From the NCBI RefSeq assembly GCF_019670005.1, contig NZ_AP019783.1:1322501-1386500 (forward strand): 64,000 bases of DNA, read 5' to 3'. The DNA is from Methylomagnum ishizawai. GTDB taxonomy: Bacteria; Pseudomonadota; Gammaproteobacteria; Methylococcales; Methylococcaceae. Every line of letters starts with the position of its first letter. The first letter of the stretch is position 1. The notes under the pieces were generated by a model. It made no database searches. It had not been told where the DNA came from and saw nothing but the letters and a program-made list of their open reading frames with translations. Of this stretch, positions 41,601 through 51,125 are shown piece after piece. The translations under genes were made by a program, and so were the position numbers.

Positions 41601-42063
41601 GCGGCGTGTGGTCCACGTATTGGCTGACGTAGTATTCATTCAGCCGTACCGTGCCATACTGGGCCAGCCCCACATCCTGGGCATGGATCAAGTCCAGTTC
41701 CGCCGCCGTGTCGCCGGTATTTTCCAGGGCGATATGCCAGAACCACGCGGGCAGGGCCGCGGCCAGCGCCAGCGTCACCGTGTAGCGGAGGCCGCGCCAT
41801 TCGCCTTGTAGCCGCAGGCGTTCTCCCTCCTGCCAGACCACGCCCCCGCCGCCCGGACCCAGCAGCGGCACCGCCTCGACCGTCGCGCCCAGCCGGCGTA
41901 GATACAGATTGGCCGGACCGCCCTCGACCGCGTTGCCGGGAAACAAATTCAGCAGGATATCGCCGTGGTCGATGCGGTGGAGCGAACCGTCGGCGTTGAA
42001 TCGGAACGCGAGGCCGGACGGGCTGGCGATGCGGAAGGTCTGGGCGGTTGGCAAGGCATTCAT
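38671..42063 (-). CDS. GH94-family glycoside phosphorylase-like protein
   Basis: A 1130-residue protein. Two beta-sandwich regions (about 1-280 and 380-680) precede an (alpha/alpha)6 barrel (~700-1050) containing [11 protein letters not shown], where the Asp before Asn is the general acid of GH94 enzymes. [12 protein letters not shown] and [15 protein letters not shown] fit cellobiose-phosphorylase and cyclic beta-glucan-synthase C-terminal domains. GH94 enzymes split beta-glucosides with phosphate to release sugar-1-phosphate. The substrate is not clear. ATG 42063 is chosen; an open frame upstream overlaps the xfp leader and is not protein-like. Divergent from phosphoketolase. Confidence 0.8.
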   Translation of the reverse strand: MNALPTAQTFRIASPSGLAFRFNADGSLHRIDHGDILLNLFPGNAVEGGPANLYLRRLGATVEAVPLLGPGGGGVVWQEGERLRLQGEWRGLRYTVTLALAAALPAWFWHIALENTGDTAAELDLIHAQDVGLAQYGTVRLNEYYVSQYVDHTPLEHRERGWVVASRQNQAMAGRHPWSLVGSLGRGADYATDALQVHGLAHRAGAMPTGLAQGLPGSRRQHEHSMAAIQDAPCRLEPGQRVERGFFGGFVADHPAATATADLDFVDTLLALPEAQAPAAAAPPDGSAPPCPSLFATAPPLAALDLDAETLAALFGTDLRAVERDADGQILSFFHGERRHVVLKAKELKVLRPHGHILRTGALPTPDETALTSTTWMNGVFHSMLTQGHVSINRFLSTTHSYLGLFRSHGQRVFVELAEGWRLLDLPSAYEISPDGCRWFYRHADGLLEVRATAPAQRHELGLALIVRSGPAPRCLVTHHIALNGDDGAVPGPASFVQDEEGVFVQALPDSDVGRRFPEGGFRVDPLPGTVLERVGGDELLYADGLSRDQPFLCLVLAPAPEQRLRITGHLTSVETALADASTTDSDTYWAAMTGGLRVHPPENSPLAAELAGLVEILPWFAHNALIHYLSPRGLEQYSGGGWGTRDVSQGPVELLLALGQTAPIRDLLVRVFKNQNPDGDWPQWFMFFERERGIRPEDSHGDIVFWPLLALGQYLLASGDAGFINEILPFFHPEGEEKAERATLDIHVERALEVIARRRIPGTRLAAYGHGDWNDSLQPVDPAMRERLCSAWTVTLHHQVLTTLAQALRRLGHDLPAGRFERGAEAVLKDFQKLLIVDGVLAGYAYFHEDGRIDYLLHPRDGQTGLHYSLLPMIHAIANGLLRPDQARKHLDIIRAHLSGPDGARLFDRPMAYRGGPQRFFQRAESSTYFGREIGLMYTHAHLRYAEALARLGEAEPFFAALCLAHPIGIAARVPGARPRQANCYYSSSDADFTDRYQAYAEYGKALRGEIGLEGGWRVYSSGAGIGLGLIVRGLFGIQREDSALVIDPVLPAALDGLRVDTQVAGRPLTLRYRVGTRGCGVEALSLNGSALAFERTANPYRPGGAAIPMADLVLRLVEGSNELAVGIG

Positions 42064-42195
42064 AGGCTGTTTCCTTGTTGTGGCGGTTGGCGTTGGGGAC
42101 GGGGGCGGCCTTGTCTGGCCCGCTTCATCATAGAAGCTATCCTTCACGGGCGACAGCCGCGGCTTTGCCGTATACGCCCGTTGGGGCCGCTGGAG

Positions 42196-42249
42196 TCCAA
42201 AGCTTGCTTTGGAAACCACGCCCGACCCAGGCGAGCTTTGGATTCCAAA
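42196..42249. repeat. Two inverted repeats in the xfp leader region
   Basis: TCCAAAGC-TT-GCTTTGGA (42196-42213) and TTTGGA-T-TCCAAA (42237-42249) share the TTTGGA/TCCAAA core. They lie in the 291-base gap between the divergent GH94 and xfp genes. They could be an operator pair or a dispersed palindromic element; a copy search would tell. Confidence 0.5.
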
Positions 42250-42354
42250 CGGTTTAGCGGATACCAAATCCGCGCTTTCCGTATTGAAAGCCTTCAAAAA
42301 ACCGGCGTACCCTTGCCGCCGGATCGCAAAAACCACACATCCCAGGAGGGACTC

Positions 42355-44781
42355 ATGTCGGATACCGCACAAGCCAATGCCAGCATCGCCGCTTTTGGTC
42401 CGGCCCGCGCCACCGTGGCCGGTGCGCCCCTAAGCCCCGAAGAATTGCGCCAAACCCATGCCTTCTGGCGGGCTTGCAATTACCTCGCCCTGGGCATGAT
42501 CTACCTCCAGGACAATCCCCTGCTGCGCGAGCCGCTCAAGCCGGCGCATATCAAGAACCGCCTCTTGGGCCATTGGGGCGCGAGTCCGGCCCTGGCCTTC
42601 GCCTACACCCATCTCAACCGCGCCATCAAGCAATACGATCTCGACGCCATCTTCCTGGCGGGGCCGGGCCATGGAGCGCCCGGTGTGCTGGGTCCGGTGT
42701 ACCTCGAAGGCAGTTATTCCGAAATCTACCCCGACAAGAGCCTGGACGAAGAAGGCTTGCTGGCTTTCTTCAAGCAATTCTCTTTCCCCGGCGGCATCGG
42801 CAGTCATTGCACCCCGGAAACCCCCGGTTCCATCCACGAGGGCGGCGAACTGGGCTATGTGCTGTCCCACGCCTGCGGGGCGGCGTTCGATAATCCGGGG
42901 CTGATCGTGGCGGCGGTGGTCGGCGATGGCGAGGCCGAGACCGGGCCCTTGGCGACCTCCTGGCATATCAACAAATACCTCAACCCGGCCCGCGACGGCG
43001 CGGTGCTGCCGATCCTCAACCTCAACGGCTACAAGATCAACAATCCCACCCTGTTGGCCCGCATCGGCCATGCCGAGTTGCAAAAGCTGTTCGAGGGCTA
43101 CGGCTGGACGCCGTATTTCGTGGAAGGCTCCGACTCCGACACCATGCACCAGGCCATGGCGGCGACTATCGACCGCTGCGTCGAGGACATCCGCGCCATC
43201 CGGGCCACGGCCCGCGCCGGGGGTCCGGTCCGCCGCCCGCACTGGCCCATGATCGTGCTGCGCAGCCCCAAGGGCTGGACCGCGCCCGGCGAGATCGACG
43301 GCCACAAGGTCGAGGGTTTCTGGCGCGCCCATCAGGTGCCCATCGCCGATGTGAAGAAGAAACCCCAACACCTCAAACTGCTGGAAGACTGGATGCGCAG
43401 CTACCGGCCGGAAGAATTATTCGACGCCGACGGTGCTCCGGTCCCGGAACTCCGCGCCTACGCCCCGGCCGGCAACCGCCGCATGGGGTCCAATCCCCAC
43501 GCCAATGGCGGCTTGCTCAAGAAGGCGCTCAGGATGCCGGATTTCCGCGATTACGCCCTCGCGGTCGAGCAGCCGGGCCGGATCGAGGCCGAGAACACCC
43601 GGCCCTTGGGCGTGTTCCTGCGCGATATCATGCAGGCCAATATGAAGAACTTCCGGGTGTTCGGCCCGGACGAGAACACCTCGAACAAGCTCGACGCGGT
43701 GTACGAGGCCGCCAAGAAATTCTGGATCGCCGAGTATTTCCCCGAGGACGCCGACGGCACCGAGATGGACACCGAGGGCCGGGTGCTGGAGATGCTGAGC
43801 GAGCACACCCTGGAAGGCATGTTGGAGGGTTATTTGCTGACCGGGCGGCATGGCTTTTTTTCCACCTATGAAGCCTTCGTCCATGTCATCGATTCCATGT
43901 TCAACCAGCACGCCAAATGGCTGTCGATCTGCAACCATCTGTCGTGGCGGGCGGGCATCGCCTCGCTGAACCTGCTCATCACCTCCACCGTGTGGCGGCA
44001 GGACCATAACGGCTTCACCCACCAAGACCCCGGTTTCCTCGACGTGGTGGTCAACAAGAGCGCCGAAGTGACCCGCATCTATCTGCCGCCCGATGTGAAT
44101 TGCCTGCTGTCGGTGGCCGACCATTGCCTCAGGAGCGAAAACTACGTCAATGTCATCGTGTGCGATAAGCAGAACCACCTGCAATACCTGGACATGGAGA
44201 GCGCCATCGTCCATTGCACCAAGGGTATCGGGCTATGGGACTGGGCCAGCAACGACCAGGGCGTGGAGCCGGATGTGGTGATCGCCAGCGCGGGCGATAT
44301 TCCGACCAAGGAGGCGCTGGCCGCCGTCGCCATGCTGCGGGCGGAATTCCCCGACCTCAAGCTCCGCTTCGTCAACGTGGTGGACCTCTTCAAGCTGCAA
44401 CCGGACACCGAGCATCCGCACGGGCTTTCCGACCGCGATTTCGACAGCCTGTTCACCGTGGACAAGCCCATCATCTTCAATTTCCACGGCTATCCCTGGT
44501 TGATCCACCGCCTCGCCTACCGTAGGACCAACCATAAGAACCTGCATGTCCGCGGCTACAAGGAAAAGGGCAATATCAACACGCCCCTGGAATTGGCGAT
44601 CAACAATCAAATCGACCGTTTCAGCCTCGCCATCGATGTGATCGACCGGGTGCCGCGGCTGCATGTCGCCGGGGCGCACGCCAAGGAGAAATTCAAGAAT
44701 CGGCAACTGGCCTGCCGCCATTATGCCTACGCCCACGGGACGGATTTGCCCGAGGTGGCGGATTGGCGTTGGGAGGATTGA
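42355..44781 (+). CDS. xfp: Phosphoketolase (Xfp)
   Basis: An 808-residue thiamine-diphosphate enzyme, full family length. The TPP-binding segment [20 protein letters not shown] and the stretches [18 protein letters not shown] and [19 protein letters not shown] are hallmark phosphoketolase sequence. It cleaves xylulose-5-phosphate and/or fructose-6-phosphate with phosphate to acetyl phosphate plus a triose/tetrose phosphate. In methanotrophs this gives a carbon-saving route from the ribulose monophosphate cycle to acetyl units. ATG 42355 follows CAGGAGGG. Confidence 0.96.
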   Translation: MSDTAQANASIAAFGPARATVAGAPLSPEELRQTHAFWRACNYLALGMIYLQDNPLLREPLKPAHIKNRLLGHWGASPALAFAYTHLNRAIKQYDLDAIFLAGPGHGAPGVLGPVYLEGSYSEIYPDKSLDEEGLLAFFKQFSFPGGIGSHCTPETPGSIHEGGELGYVLSHACGAAFDNPGLIVAAVVGDGEAETGPLATSWHINKYLNPARDGAVLPILNLNGYKINNPTLLARIGHAELQKLFEGYGWTPYFVEGSDSDTMHQAMAATIDRCVEDIRAIRATARAGGPVRRPHWPMIVLRSPKGWTAPGEIDGHKVEGFWRAHQVPIADVKKKPQHLKLLEDWMRSYRPEELFDADGAPVPELRAYAPAGNRRMGSNPHANGGLLKKALRMPDFRDYALAVEQPGRIEAENTRPLGVFLRDIMQANMKNFRVFGPDENTSNKLDAVYEAAKKFWIAEYFPEDADGTEMDTEGRVLEMLSEHTLEGMLEGYLLTGRHGFFSTYEAFVHVIDSMFNQHAKWLSICNHLSWRAGIASLNLLITSTVWRQDHNGFTHQDPGFLDVVVNKSAEVTRIYLPPDVNCLLSVADHCLRSENYVNVIVCDKQNHLQYLDMESAIVHCTKGIGLWDWASNDQGVEPDVVIASAGDIPTKEALAAVAMLRAEFPDLKLRFVNVVDLFKLQPDTEHPHGLSDRDFDSLFTVDKPIIFNFHGYPWLIHRLAYRRTNHKNLHVRGYKEKGNINTPLELAINNQIDRFSLAIDVIDRVPRLHVAGAHAKEKFKNRQLACRHYAYAHGTDLPEVADWRWED

Positions 44782-44876
44782 GCGGGGGTTGATGTTGGAG
44801 CGGGGCGGGGGCGATTCCCGGCCCTGTTCCGTCCTTGTGGAGAAAATCTTGTCGTTCCAGATTACCGGAGCTTGCT

Positions 44877-45092
44877 ATGTCATCGAAAGCGTTTTTGCCC
44901 ATCGCCCTGGTGGCGCTGTGGTTGGGTGGGTGTTCCGGCGGTGCCGATAAAACCCCCAAGGAAACACCACCGGAGGATAGGGTGTTGCTGGATGCGACCA
45001 AGGCACCGTTGGATCAGGCCCGCGCGGTCGAACAGCAGACCTTGGAAGCCGCCGAGGCGCAGCGACGGCAAATAGAGGAGGAATCGAAGTAG
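44877..45092 (+). CDS. Small putative lipoprotein
   Basis: A 71-residue protein with a lipoprotein signal: hydrophobic PIALVALWLGG then Cys19 (LGGC). The remaining ~50 residues are charged and helical (ARAVEQQTLEAAEAQRRQIEEESK), suggesting a short coiled coil anchored in a membrane. Function unknown. GGAG lies eight bases before the ATG. Confidence 0.65.
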   Translation: MSSKAFLPIALVALWLGGCSGGADKTPKETPPEDRVLLDATKAPLDQARAVEQQTLEAAEAQRRQIEEESK

Positions 45093-45114
45093 GCGGGGGG
45101 TTCCGACGACGATC

Positions 45115-45144
45115 CGTCGTTCCGGCATTCTTGCCGGAACGACG
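45115..45144. repeat. Long perfect hairpin, probable dispersed palindromic element
   Basis: A 12-bp perfect stem CGTCGTTCCGGC/GCCGGAACGACG closes a six-base loop; no T tract follows. It lies in the 274-base gap after the small lipoprotein. The look (CGTCGTTCCGGCA...) is that of REP-like intergenic palindromes. No further gene is seen in the gap. Confidence 0.6.
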
Positions 45145-45366
45145 CTATCGAGGTTGCCTTTGGCCCAAACCGAGAATAGCGGTACATCTACGGCCTACTC
45201 GGCGGGCTGCGCCGGCTAGCACCGCTTTGTTAAGTTTTTATGAAAATTCGCGGATCGGGCGATTTCGCGATAGCGGGAGCCGCCCGGTTTGATTTATAAA
45301 AGGGGTTAATCGCCGAACCGGCGAGATCGTTCAATCCGTTCCATCCTCCCCAAGGAGCAACCGAAG

Positions 45367-45873
45367 ATGGCAAGAAAGCATTCCGCTAGCACCGACACCG
45401 AAGCCACCGGAACCACCCCGGAAACCGTGGAAACCACCACCGAGACCACCGAAACCGTGGCACTCAGCGAAGCCGTGGAAATCACCACCGACACCGTGAC
45501 CGTCAGCGAGGCCGTGGAAACCCCGGAAGCCGCCGGCATCATGGAGTCCGAAGCGGCCCCGGCCCAGACCACCGCCCTGGAAGTCACCCAGGCCCCCAGC
45601 GAAGGTCTCTCCGAGGCGATCCGCGAGGGCGCGTCCGATGCCCGCGCCGCCGTGGTCAGCCTCAAGGGCTTCGTCCGCAAGGGGGTTTATACCGGCTTCT
45701 ACTACGCCACCTACGGCGTGGTGTTCGGCGCCCTGATGGTCGGCAGTCTCATCCCCAGCAACAACGCCATGGGCGAAGGCGTCCGCGATGGCTTCAAAGC
45801 CGCGCAGAAAGACTTCGAGACCGGCAAGCACGCCGAGGAAGGCCTGGCCGAAGCCGGATTGGCCGCGGCCTGA
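45367..45873 (+). CDS. Hypothetical Thr/Glu-rich protein with one hydrophobic segment
   Basis: A 168-residue protein, family not recognised. Residues 10-75 are low-complexity, dominated by Thr, Glu, Val and Ala (ETVETTTETTETVALSEAVE), probably disordered. The second half contains KGVYTGFYYATYGVVFGALMVGSLIP, a single membrane-like helix with Gly and Tyr, flanked by amphipathic helices. CAAGGAG precedes the ATG. The balanced codon use supports a real gene. Confidence 0.6.
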   Translation: MARKHSASTDTEATGTTPETVETTTETTETVALSEAVEITTDTVTVSEAVETPEAAGIMESEAAPAQTTALEVTQAPSEGLSEAIREGASDARAAVVSLKGFVRKGVYTGFYYATYGVVFGALMVGSLIPSNNAMGEGVRDGFKAAQKDFETGKHAEEGLAEAGLAAA

Positions 45874-45906
45874 GCCTGGGCGGGGAGCGGAGCGCCGCTC
45901 CCCGCG

Positions 45907-48387
45907 CTATCCACCCGGTCCAGCCTGGGGTTGGATGTTCCAGATCGACCCGGCATATTCCCGGATCGAGCGGTCGCTGGAAAACCAACCCGACCCCGCC
46001 ACATTCAACACCGCCTTCCTGGCCCACGCCTCCTCGTCCCCATAGAGCCGGTCCACCGCCTCCTGCGCCGCCACATAGGCCGCGTAATCGGCCAGCACCG
46101 CCCACTGGTCGCCGCCCATCAGCAAGGAATCCACCAGGGGCTTGAACCGATCCGGCTCCTCCGGCGAGAAATAGCCGGAGGCGATCATGTCCAAGGCCCG
46201 CCGCAGTTCGCTGTTGGCGTGGTAATAATCCCAGGGCTGGTAGCCGCGGCGGCGCAGTTCCGCCAATTCCCCGGCGGTCAGGCCGAAGATGAACAGATTG
46301 TCCCGGCCCACCTGCTCGGCGATTTCGATATTGGCCCCGTCCAGGGTGCCGATGGTGAGGGCGCCGTTCATCGTCATCTTCATATTGCTGGTGCCGGACG
46401 CCTCGGTGCCCGCCGTCGAAATCTGTTCCGACAAGTCCACGGCGGGAATCAGTTCCATGGCCCGCGATACGTTGTAATCGGGCACGAACGCCAGTTTCAG
46501 CCGTCCTTTTAGCGCCGGGTCGCGGTCCACCACGCGGGCGATATCGTTGGCGAGCTTGATGACGAGCTTGGCCATGCGGTAGCCCGGCGCGGCCTTGCCG
46601 CCCAGGATCACGGTGCGCGGTATCCAGGCCGCCGTGGGCTGGTCCTTGATGCGGTTGTAGCGGGTGACCACATGCAGGAGGTTGAGCAATTGCCGCTTGT
46701 ATTCGTGGATGCGCTTGATCTGCACATCGAACAGCGACAGGGGGTCGAGTGCCAGGCCCAGCCGTTGTTTCAGCAGCCCGGCCAGCCGCGCCTTGTTGTC
46801 GAACTTGGCGGCGCGGAAACGGCGGCGGAATTCGGCGTCCTCGGCCAAGGGGACCAAACCGCGCAGCCGCTCCAAATCCGAGACCCAGGCGCTATCGCCC
46901 AAGGCTTCGGTGATGAGTCCCGCAAGGCCGGGATTGGCCTGGTGCAGCCAGCGCCGGGGCGTGACGCCGTTGGTGATGTTGATGAAGCGGTCGGGGAACA
47001 GGCGGGCGAAATCGCGGAAGATGGTGCTTTGCATCAATTCGCTATGGAGTTTGGCCACGCCGTTGACCTTGTGGCTGCCGACGATGGCGAGGTGCGACAT
47101 GCGGATCCGTCTGCCGTTGTCCTCGTCGATCAAGGACACCCGCCGGATCAAGCCGCCATCGCCGGGGAAGCGCCGCCCGACCTCGTCCAGGAATTTCTGG
47201 TTGATGTCGTAGATGATCTGGAGATGGCGCGGCAACAGCCGCTCGAACAAACGCACCGGCCAGGTTTCCAGGGCTTCCGGCAGCAGGGTGTGGTTGGTGT
47301 AGGCGAAAATCCGCACCGTGATCCCGAACGCCTGGTCCCAGGCCAGCCCATGCTGGTCCAGCAGGATACGCATCAGTTCGGCGATGGCGATGGCGGGATG
47401 GGTATCGTTGAGCTGGATCGCCACCTCGTCCGGTAATTCCGCCAGGTCCCGATGCTCGGTGCCGAAATGGACCAGGATGTCCTGCAACGAGGCGCTGACG
47501 AAGAAATATTCCTGCTTCAGCCGCAGTTCCCGGCCCATCTGGGTGGTGTCGTCGGGATACAGCACCTTCGAGAGGTTCTCCGACGAGGTTTTCTGCTCCA
47601 CCGCCTTGATGTAGTTGCCTTCGTTGAAATAGCGCAGCTCGAAATCGCGGGTGGCCTTGGCGGCCCACAGCCGGAGGTTGTTCACCGTGCCCTCGCCGTA
47701 GCCGGGGATGGGCAGGTCGTAGGCCATCGCCATCACGTCCTGGGTATCCAGCCATTGATAGCGGCGCTGGCCGTTGGCATCCTTGGTTTCCACCAGCCGC
47801 CCGTAGAATTGCACCCGGTACAGCACTTCGGGCCGGGCGAATTCCCACGGATTGCCGTAGCGTAGCCAATTGTCGGGGTGCTCGACCTGCCAGCCGTCCT
47901 CGATGCGCTGGGAGAAAATACCGTAGTCGTAGCGGATGCCATAGCCGAAGCCCGGCATCCTGAGCGAGGCCAGCGAGTCCAGGAAACAGGCCGCCAGCCG
48001 CCCCAGGCCGCCATTGCCGAGCGCGGCTTCTTCCTCCTGGCCGCCGATGTTCTCCAGGCTCATGCCCATGTCTTCCAGGGCGAGGCGGAAAGCCTCGTAG
48101 CCGCCGGTATTGAGCAGGGCGTGGTCCAGGGTGCGGCCTATGAGGAACTCCATCGACAGGTAATAGACCCGCTTGGCGTCGCTCAAATAATACTGGCGCA
48201 TGGATTCCATCCAGCGCAGGGTGATCTGGTCGCGCACCACATGCGCCAGGGCGAAGAACCAATCCCGTTCGTGGGTGTCGATGGGGTCTTTGCCGATGGA
48301 ATAGATCAGGCGGTTGACCAGGGCCGTTTTCAGTTCCCCGATATTCTTGGGATTGGAGACGGCATAAGAATCGCGGAATTCCTTCAT
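45907..48387 (-). CDS. glgP: Glycogen/starch phosphorylase
   Basis: An 826-residue PLP enzyme, normal family length. EASGTSNMKMTMNGALTIGT carries the PLP lysine, with GGLGRLAACFLDSLA and LNDTHPAIAIAELMR as other family blocks. It releases glucose-1-phosphate from storage glucan. ATG 48387 follows GGAG at proper distance; ATG 48399 is an alternative. It lies divergently from the SCO1-MauG gene. Confidence 0.96.
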   Translation of the reverse strand: MKEFRDSYAVSNPKNIGELKTALVNRLIYSIGKDPIDTHERDWFFALAHVVRDQITLRWMESMRQYYLSDAKRVYYLSMEFLIGRTLDHALLNTGGYEAFRLALEDMGMSLENIGGQEEEAALGNGGLGRLAACFLDSLASLRMPGFGYGIRYDYGIFSQRIEDGWQVEHPDNWLRYGNPWEFARPEVLYRVQFYGRLVETKDANGQRRYQWLDTQDVMAMAYDLPIPGYGEGTVNNLRLWAAKATRDFELRYFNEGNYIKAVEQKTSSENLSKVLYPDDTTQMGRELRLKQEYFFVSASLQDILVHFGTEHRDLAELPDEVAIQLNDTHPAIAIAELMRILLDQHGLAWDQAFGITVRIFAYTNHTLLPEALETWPVRLFERLLPRHLQIIYDINQKFLDEVGRRFPGDGGLIRRVSLIDEDNGRRIRMSHLAIVGSHKVNGVAKLHSELMQSTIFRDFARLFPDRFINITNGVTPRRWLHQANPGLAGLITEALGDSAWVSDLERLRGLVPLAEDAEFRRRFRAAKFDNKARLAGLLKQRLGLALDPLSLFDVQIKRIHEYKRQLLNLLHVVTRYNRIKDQPTAAWIPRTVILGGKAAPGYRMAKLVIKLANDIARVVDRDPALKGRLKLAFVPDYNVSRAMELIPAVDLSEQISTAGTEASGTSNMKMTMNGALTIGTLDGANIEIAEQVGRDNLFIFGLTAGELAELRRRGYQPWDYYHANSELRRALDMIASGYFSPEEPDRFKPLVDSLLMGGDQWAVLADYAAYVAAQEAVDRLYGDEEAWARKAVLNVAGSGWFSSDRSIREYAGSIWNIQPQAGPGG

Positions 48388-48533
48388 GTTTTTCTCCATC
48401 GATGGTTGGAACAACCCGGTTGCGGGGCGGGTATGGGGGCGGCGCGATATTCCGGCTCCGGCCGGGATGGGGCGTGCCCGAACAGCGCTTAAACTTGTCC
48501 TGGCTTTTTTCATCCATCCAGACCACGCGATCC

Positions 48534-50426
48534 ATGTATAGCATCCTATCCAAGAGCGCGGCGCTCCTCGCCGCCGCCTGCCTGATGGCGGGCTCCGTCC
48601 GGGCCGGGGAAGCCGCCCAGCCTTTGGCGCCCGGCTACCAAGAACTCCCGTTCAAGTTGCCGGAACCCGGCTCCTATGAACTGCCCGCCTTGGGCCAGGC
48701 CGCCGATGGCCGCGTGTTGGACAGCACGGGCCGGGATTTGAACCTGCACCAGCTTTACGGCGACAAGCTGGTGTTGTTGAGCTTCATCTATTCGGCCTGC
48801 GCCGATATGAACGGCTGTCCGCTGGCGACCGCCGTGTTCCACAAGCTGCAAAAGCGCCTGCTGCGCCAACCCGATATCGCGAGCCAACTGCGGCTCGTCA
48901 CCTTGAGCTTCAACCCCGGCCACGATACGCCCGAGGTCATGGCCCGGTACGGCCAATCCTTCGGCGAGGGGCTGGAGTGGCGCTTCCTCACCACCCGTTC
49001 CGAGGCCGATATCCAGCCCATCCTGCAAGCCTACGGCCAGACGGCGCAAAAGGATTACGACGCCCAGGGCCATTTCACCGGGACATTTTCCCATATCCTC
49101 CGGGTGTATTTGATCGACCGCGAGCGGCGCATCCGCAACATTTATACCGTGTCGTTCCTGCATCCCGATACCTTGTTCAACGATGTGAGGACGCTGCTGC
49201 TGGAACGGCCCAAAACCGCCGCCGCCCGCCCCGGCCCGCCCGCCGCCGGTGCCTTGGGTCCGGGCGACGCCAAAGCTGGCTACGAACACGGCGACTACCA
49301 AACCCGCTCGGTGGCGCTGACCGAACGCCAGGGCCGGCGGGCGGATTTGCGGCGTTATGTCAGCCATCCACCCTTGGGTTTGCCGCCCGTGCCGGTGCCG
49401 CCCGCCAACCCTATCACCCCGGCCAGGATCGAACTCGGGCGCAAGCTGTTCTACGACCGCCGCCTCTCGCTCAACAATACTTTTTCCTGCGCCATGTGCC
49501 ATATCCCGGAGCAGGGTTTCGCTAGCAACGAACAGGCCACGGCGGTGGGCATCGAAGGCCGCAGCGTGCGGCGCAACGCCCCGACCCTATACAACACGGC
49601 CTATCTGCAACGACTGTTCCACGATGGCCGCGAGGACAACCTGGAGCAACAGGTCTGGGGTCCGCTGTTGGCCCGGAACGAAATGGGCGCGCCCTCGGTC
49701 GGCTATGTGGTCGGGAAGCTCAAGGGCTTGGCGGATTATGCCGGGCTGTTCGAGCGGGCTTTCAATAGACGCGGGCCGTCCATGGAAACCCTCGGCATGG
49801 CCATCGCCGCCTACGAGCGGACGCTGGATTCCGCCGATTCGCCCTTCGACCGCTGGCGCTATGGCCAGCAGGCGGGGGCGCTCGGTCCCGCCGCCCGGCG
49901 CGGGTTCGCGCTATTCACCGGCAAGGCCGGCTGTTCCGCCTGCCACACGGTGGGGGAAAAGTATGCGCTGTTCACCGACCAGGGCTTGCACAACACCGGC
50001 GTCGGCTACCGCGCCGCCATGGGGTCGGCGGCGGCCGCCCCGGTCCAGGTCGCGCCAGGGGTCGCGGTGAACATCGATCCCGCCGCGTTGGCCTCGGTCA
50101 GCGAACCCAAGCCCAACGACCTGGGACGCTATGAAATCACCCAGGACCCGGCGGACCGCTGGCAATACCGGACGCCCTCCTTGCGCAATATCGCCTTGAC
50201 CGCGCCCTATATGCACGATGGCTCGCTGGCGACGCTCAAGGCCGTGGTGGAGTTCTACAACCGGGGCGGCGTGCCCAATGAAAACCTCGATCCTTTGATG
50301 AAGCCCTTGGAACTCGACGCCGGTGAAGTGGCCGACCTGGTCGAATTCCTGAATTCCTTGACCGGGTCCAATGTCCGCGACTTGGTGCTGGACGCCTTCG
50401 CCGCCCCGGTGGGCGATCCGCGCTGA
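48534..50426 (+). CDS. SCO1-MauG/cytochrome c peroxidase fusion protein
   Basis: A 630-residue exported protein in two parts. Residues ~45-225 are a SCO1/thioredoxin-like domain with Cys89 and Cys95 (SACADMNGCP) and His187 (SHILRV), the candidate copper ligands; the Cys spacing is CX5C instead of the usual CX3C. Residues ~275-615 form a diheme peroxidase/MauG domain with CAMCH (319-323) and CSACH (467-471) and the family blocks GRKLFYDRRLS and RTPSLRNIALTAPYMHDG. SCO proteins load copper or reduce Cys pairs; MauG-like proteins oxidise proteins or peroxide. Fusion suggests redox chemistry on a copper site in the periplasm. Substrate unknown. Confidence 0.85.
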   Translation: MYSILSKSAALLAAACLMAGSVRAGEAAQPLAPGYQELPFKLPEPGSYELPALGQAADGRVLDSTGRDLNLHQLYGDKLVLLSFIYSACADMNGCPLATAVFHKLQKRLLRQPDIASQLRLVTLSFNPGHDTPEVMARYGQSFGEGLEWRFLTTRSEADIQPILQAYGQTAQKDYDAQGHFTGTFSHILRVYLIDRERRIRNIYTVSFLHPDTLFNDVRTLLLERPKTAAARPGPPAAGALGPGDAKAGYEHGDYQTRSVALTERQGRRADLRRYVSHPPLGLPPVPVPPANPITPARIELGRKLFYDRRLSLNNTFSCAMCHIPEQGFASNEQATAVGIEGRSVRRNAPTLYNTAYLQRLFHDGREDNLEQQVWGPLLARNEMGAPSVGYVVGKLKGLADYAGLFERAFNRRGPSMETLGMAIAAYERTLDSADSPFDRWRYGQQAGALGPAARRGFALFTGKAGCSACHTVGEKYALFTDQGLHNTGVGYRAAMGSAAAAPVQVAPGVAVNIDPAALASVSEPKPNDLGRYEITQDPADRWQYRTPSLRNIALTAPYMHDGSLATLKAVVEFYNRGGVPNENLDPLMKPLELDAGEVADLVEFLNSLTGSNVRDLVLDAFAAPVGDPR

Positions 50427-50437
50427 GTTTGGGGGAA

Positions 50438-50872
50438 TCAGAGGAAGGCGTAGACGATGGCGGCGTAGCGCAAACCCTTGCCCAAGGCCATCGCCGGCAA
50501 GCAGCGCCAGAAGGGTAGTCGTAGCCAACCCGCCGCGAAGCAAAAGCCGTCGCCCACCACCGGCAGCCAGGACAGCAATAGGAGATAGACCCCATGCCGC
50601 CGCACCGCGGCCACGGCCCGCTGGCGGCGCGGGTCGGCGGCGGGGCGTTCGGCGGGATAGCGCCAAGCGGCCAGCCAGCCCAGCAGCCAGGTGGTGACGG
50701 CCCCCAGGGTATTGCCCAAGGTGGCCGTTCCCAGCAGGATCAGCGGCTCGTGCCGGGCCTGATGGACCAGATAGGCCAACACCGCCTCCGAACCGCCCGG
50801 CGCCAAGGTCGCCGAAACGAAGGCGCTGGCGAACAGGCTCCACAGCGCGAACGAGCCTTGCAATGCTTCCAC
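50438..50872 (-). CDS. yqaA: YqaA family membrane protein
   Basis: A 144-residue integral membrane protein of the DedA/VTT-related YqaA family. Characteristic segments are LFASAFVSATLAPGGSEAVL, ATLGNTLGAVTTWLLG and LLLLSWLPVVGDGFCFAAGWLR. Role in the cell is not established. The GTG at 50872 fits the E. coli protein start (EAL...FSLFAS) and has GGAGG nine bases upstream; ATG 50881 is right on the ribosome site. It converges with the SCO1-MauG gene. Confidence 0.85.
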   Translation of the reverse strand: MEALQGSFALWSLFASAFVSATLAPGGSEAVLAYLVHQARHEPLILLGTATLGNTLGAVTTWLLGWLAAWRYPAERPAADPRRQRAVAAVRRHGVYLLLLSWLPVVGDGFCFAAGWLRLPFWRCLPAMALGKGLRYAAIVYAFL

Positions 50873-50976
50873 CCGGATCATCCTCCGTTCAGGGTAAGCG
50901 CCCATCCGACGCGGATGGGCGCGGGCCGTGGATATTGACACGGCATGGCCGGAAACGTAAGATGCGCGTCTTCCAA

Positions 50977-51053
50977 GGCAACGTAGCTCAGTCGGTTAGA
51001 GCACCGCATTCATAATGCGGGTGTCGCAGGTTCGAGTCCCGCCGTTGCTACCA
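50977..51053 (+). tRNA. tRNA-Met (CAT), elongator
   Basis: Full cloverleaf of 77 bases with encoded CCA. Acceptor GGCAACG/CGTTGCT, D-arm GCTCAGTCGGTTAGAGC, anticodon stem CCGCA around TTCATAA, and T-arm GCAGGTTCGAGTCCCGC. The G1-U72 wobble is tolerable. The adjacent integrase shows that its 3' end is the prophage attachment site. Confidence 0.95.
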
Positions 51054-51061
51054 AAGAATTC

Positions 51062-51094
51062 AAAGGCTTGGCGGTTTCTCGCCAAGCCTTTTTT
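51062..51094 (+). terminator. Intrinsic terminator after tRNA-Met
   Basis: A 12-bp stem AAAGGCTTGGCG/CGCCAAGCCTTT with loop GTTTCT runs into a T tract. The A run on the other flank lets it also end the integrase transcript on the minus strand. Confidence 0.85.
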
Positions 51095-51125
51095 CTTGCC
51101 TGGGTAAATTGCCGGGTAAATCCGT

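Noticed and set aside
41965-42354. N-terminal extension of phosphoketolase
   Set aside because: The added 130 residues are not family sequence and include the divergent promoter and palindromes; ATG 42355 has a strong ribosome site.
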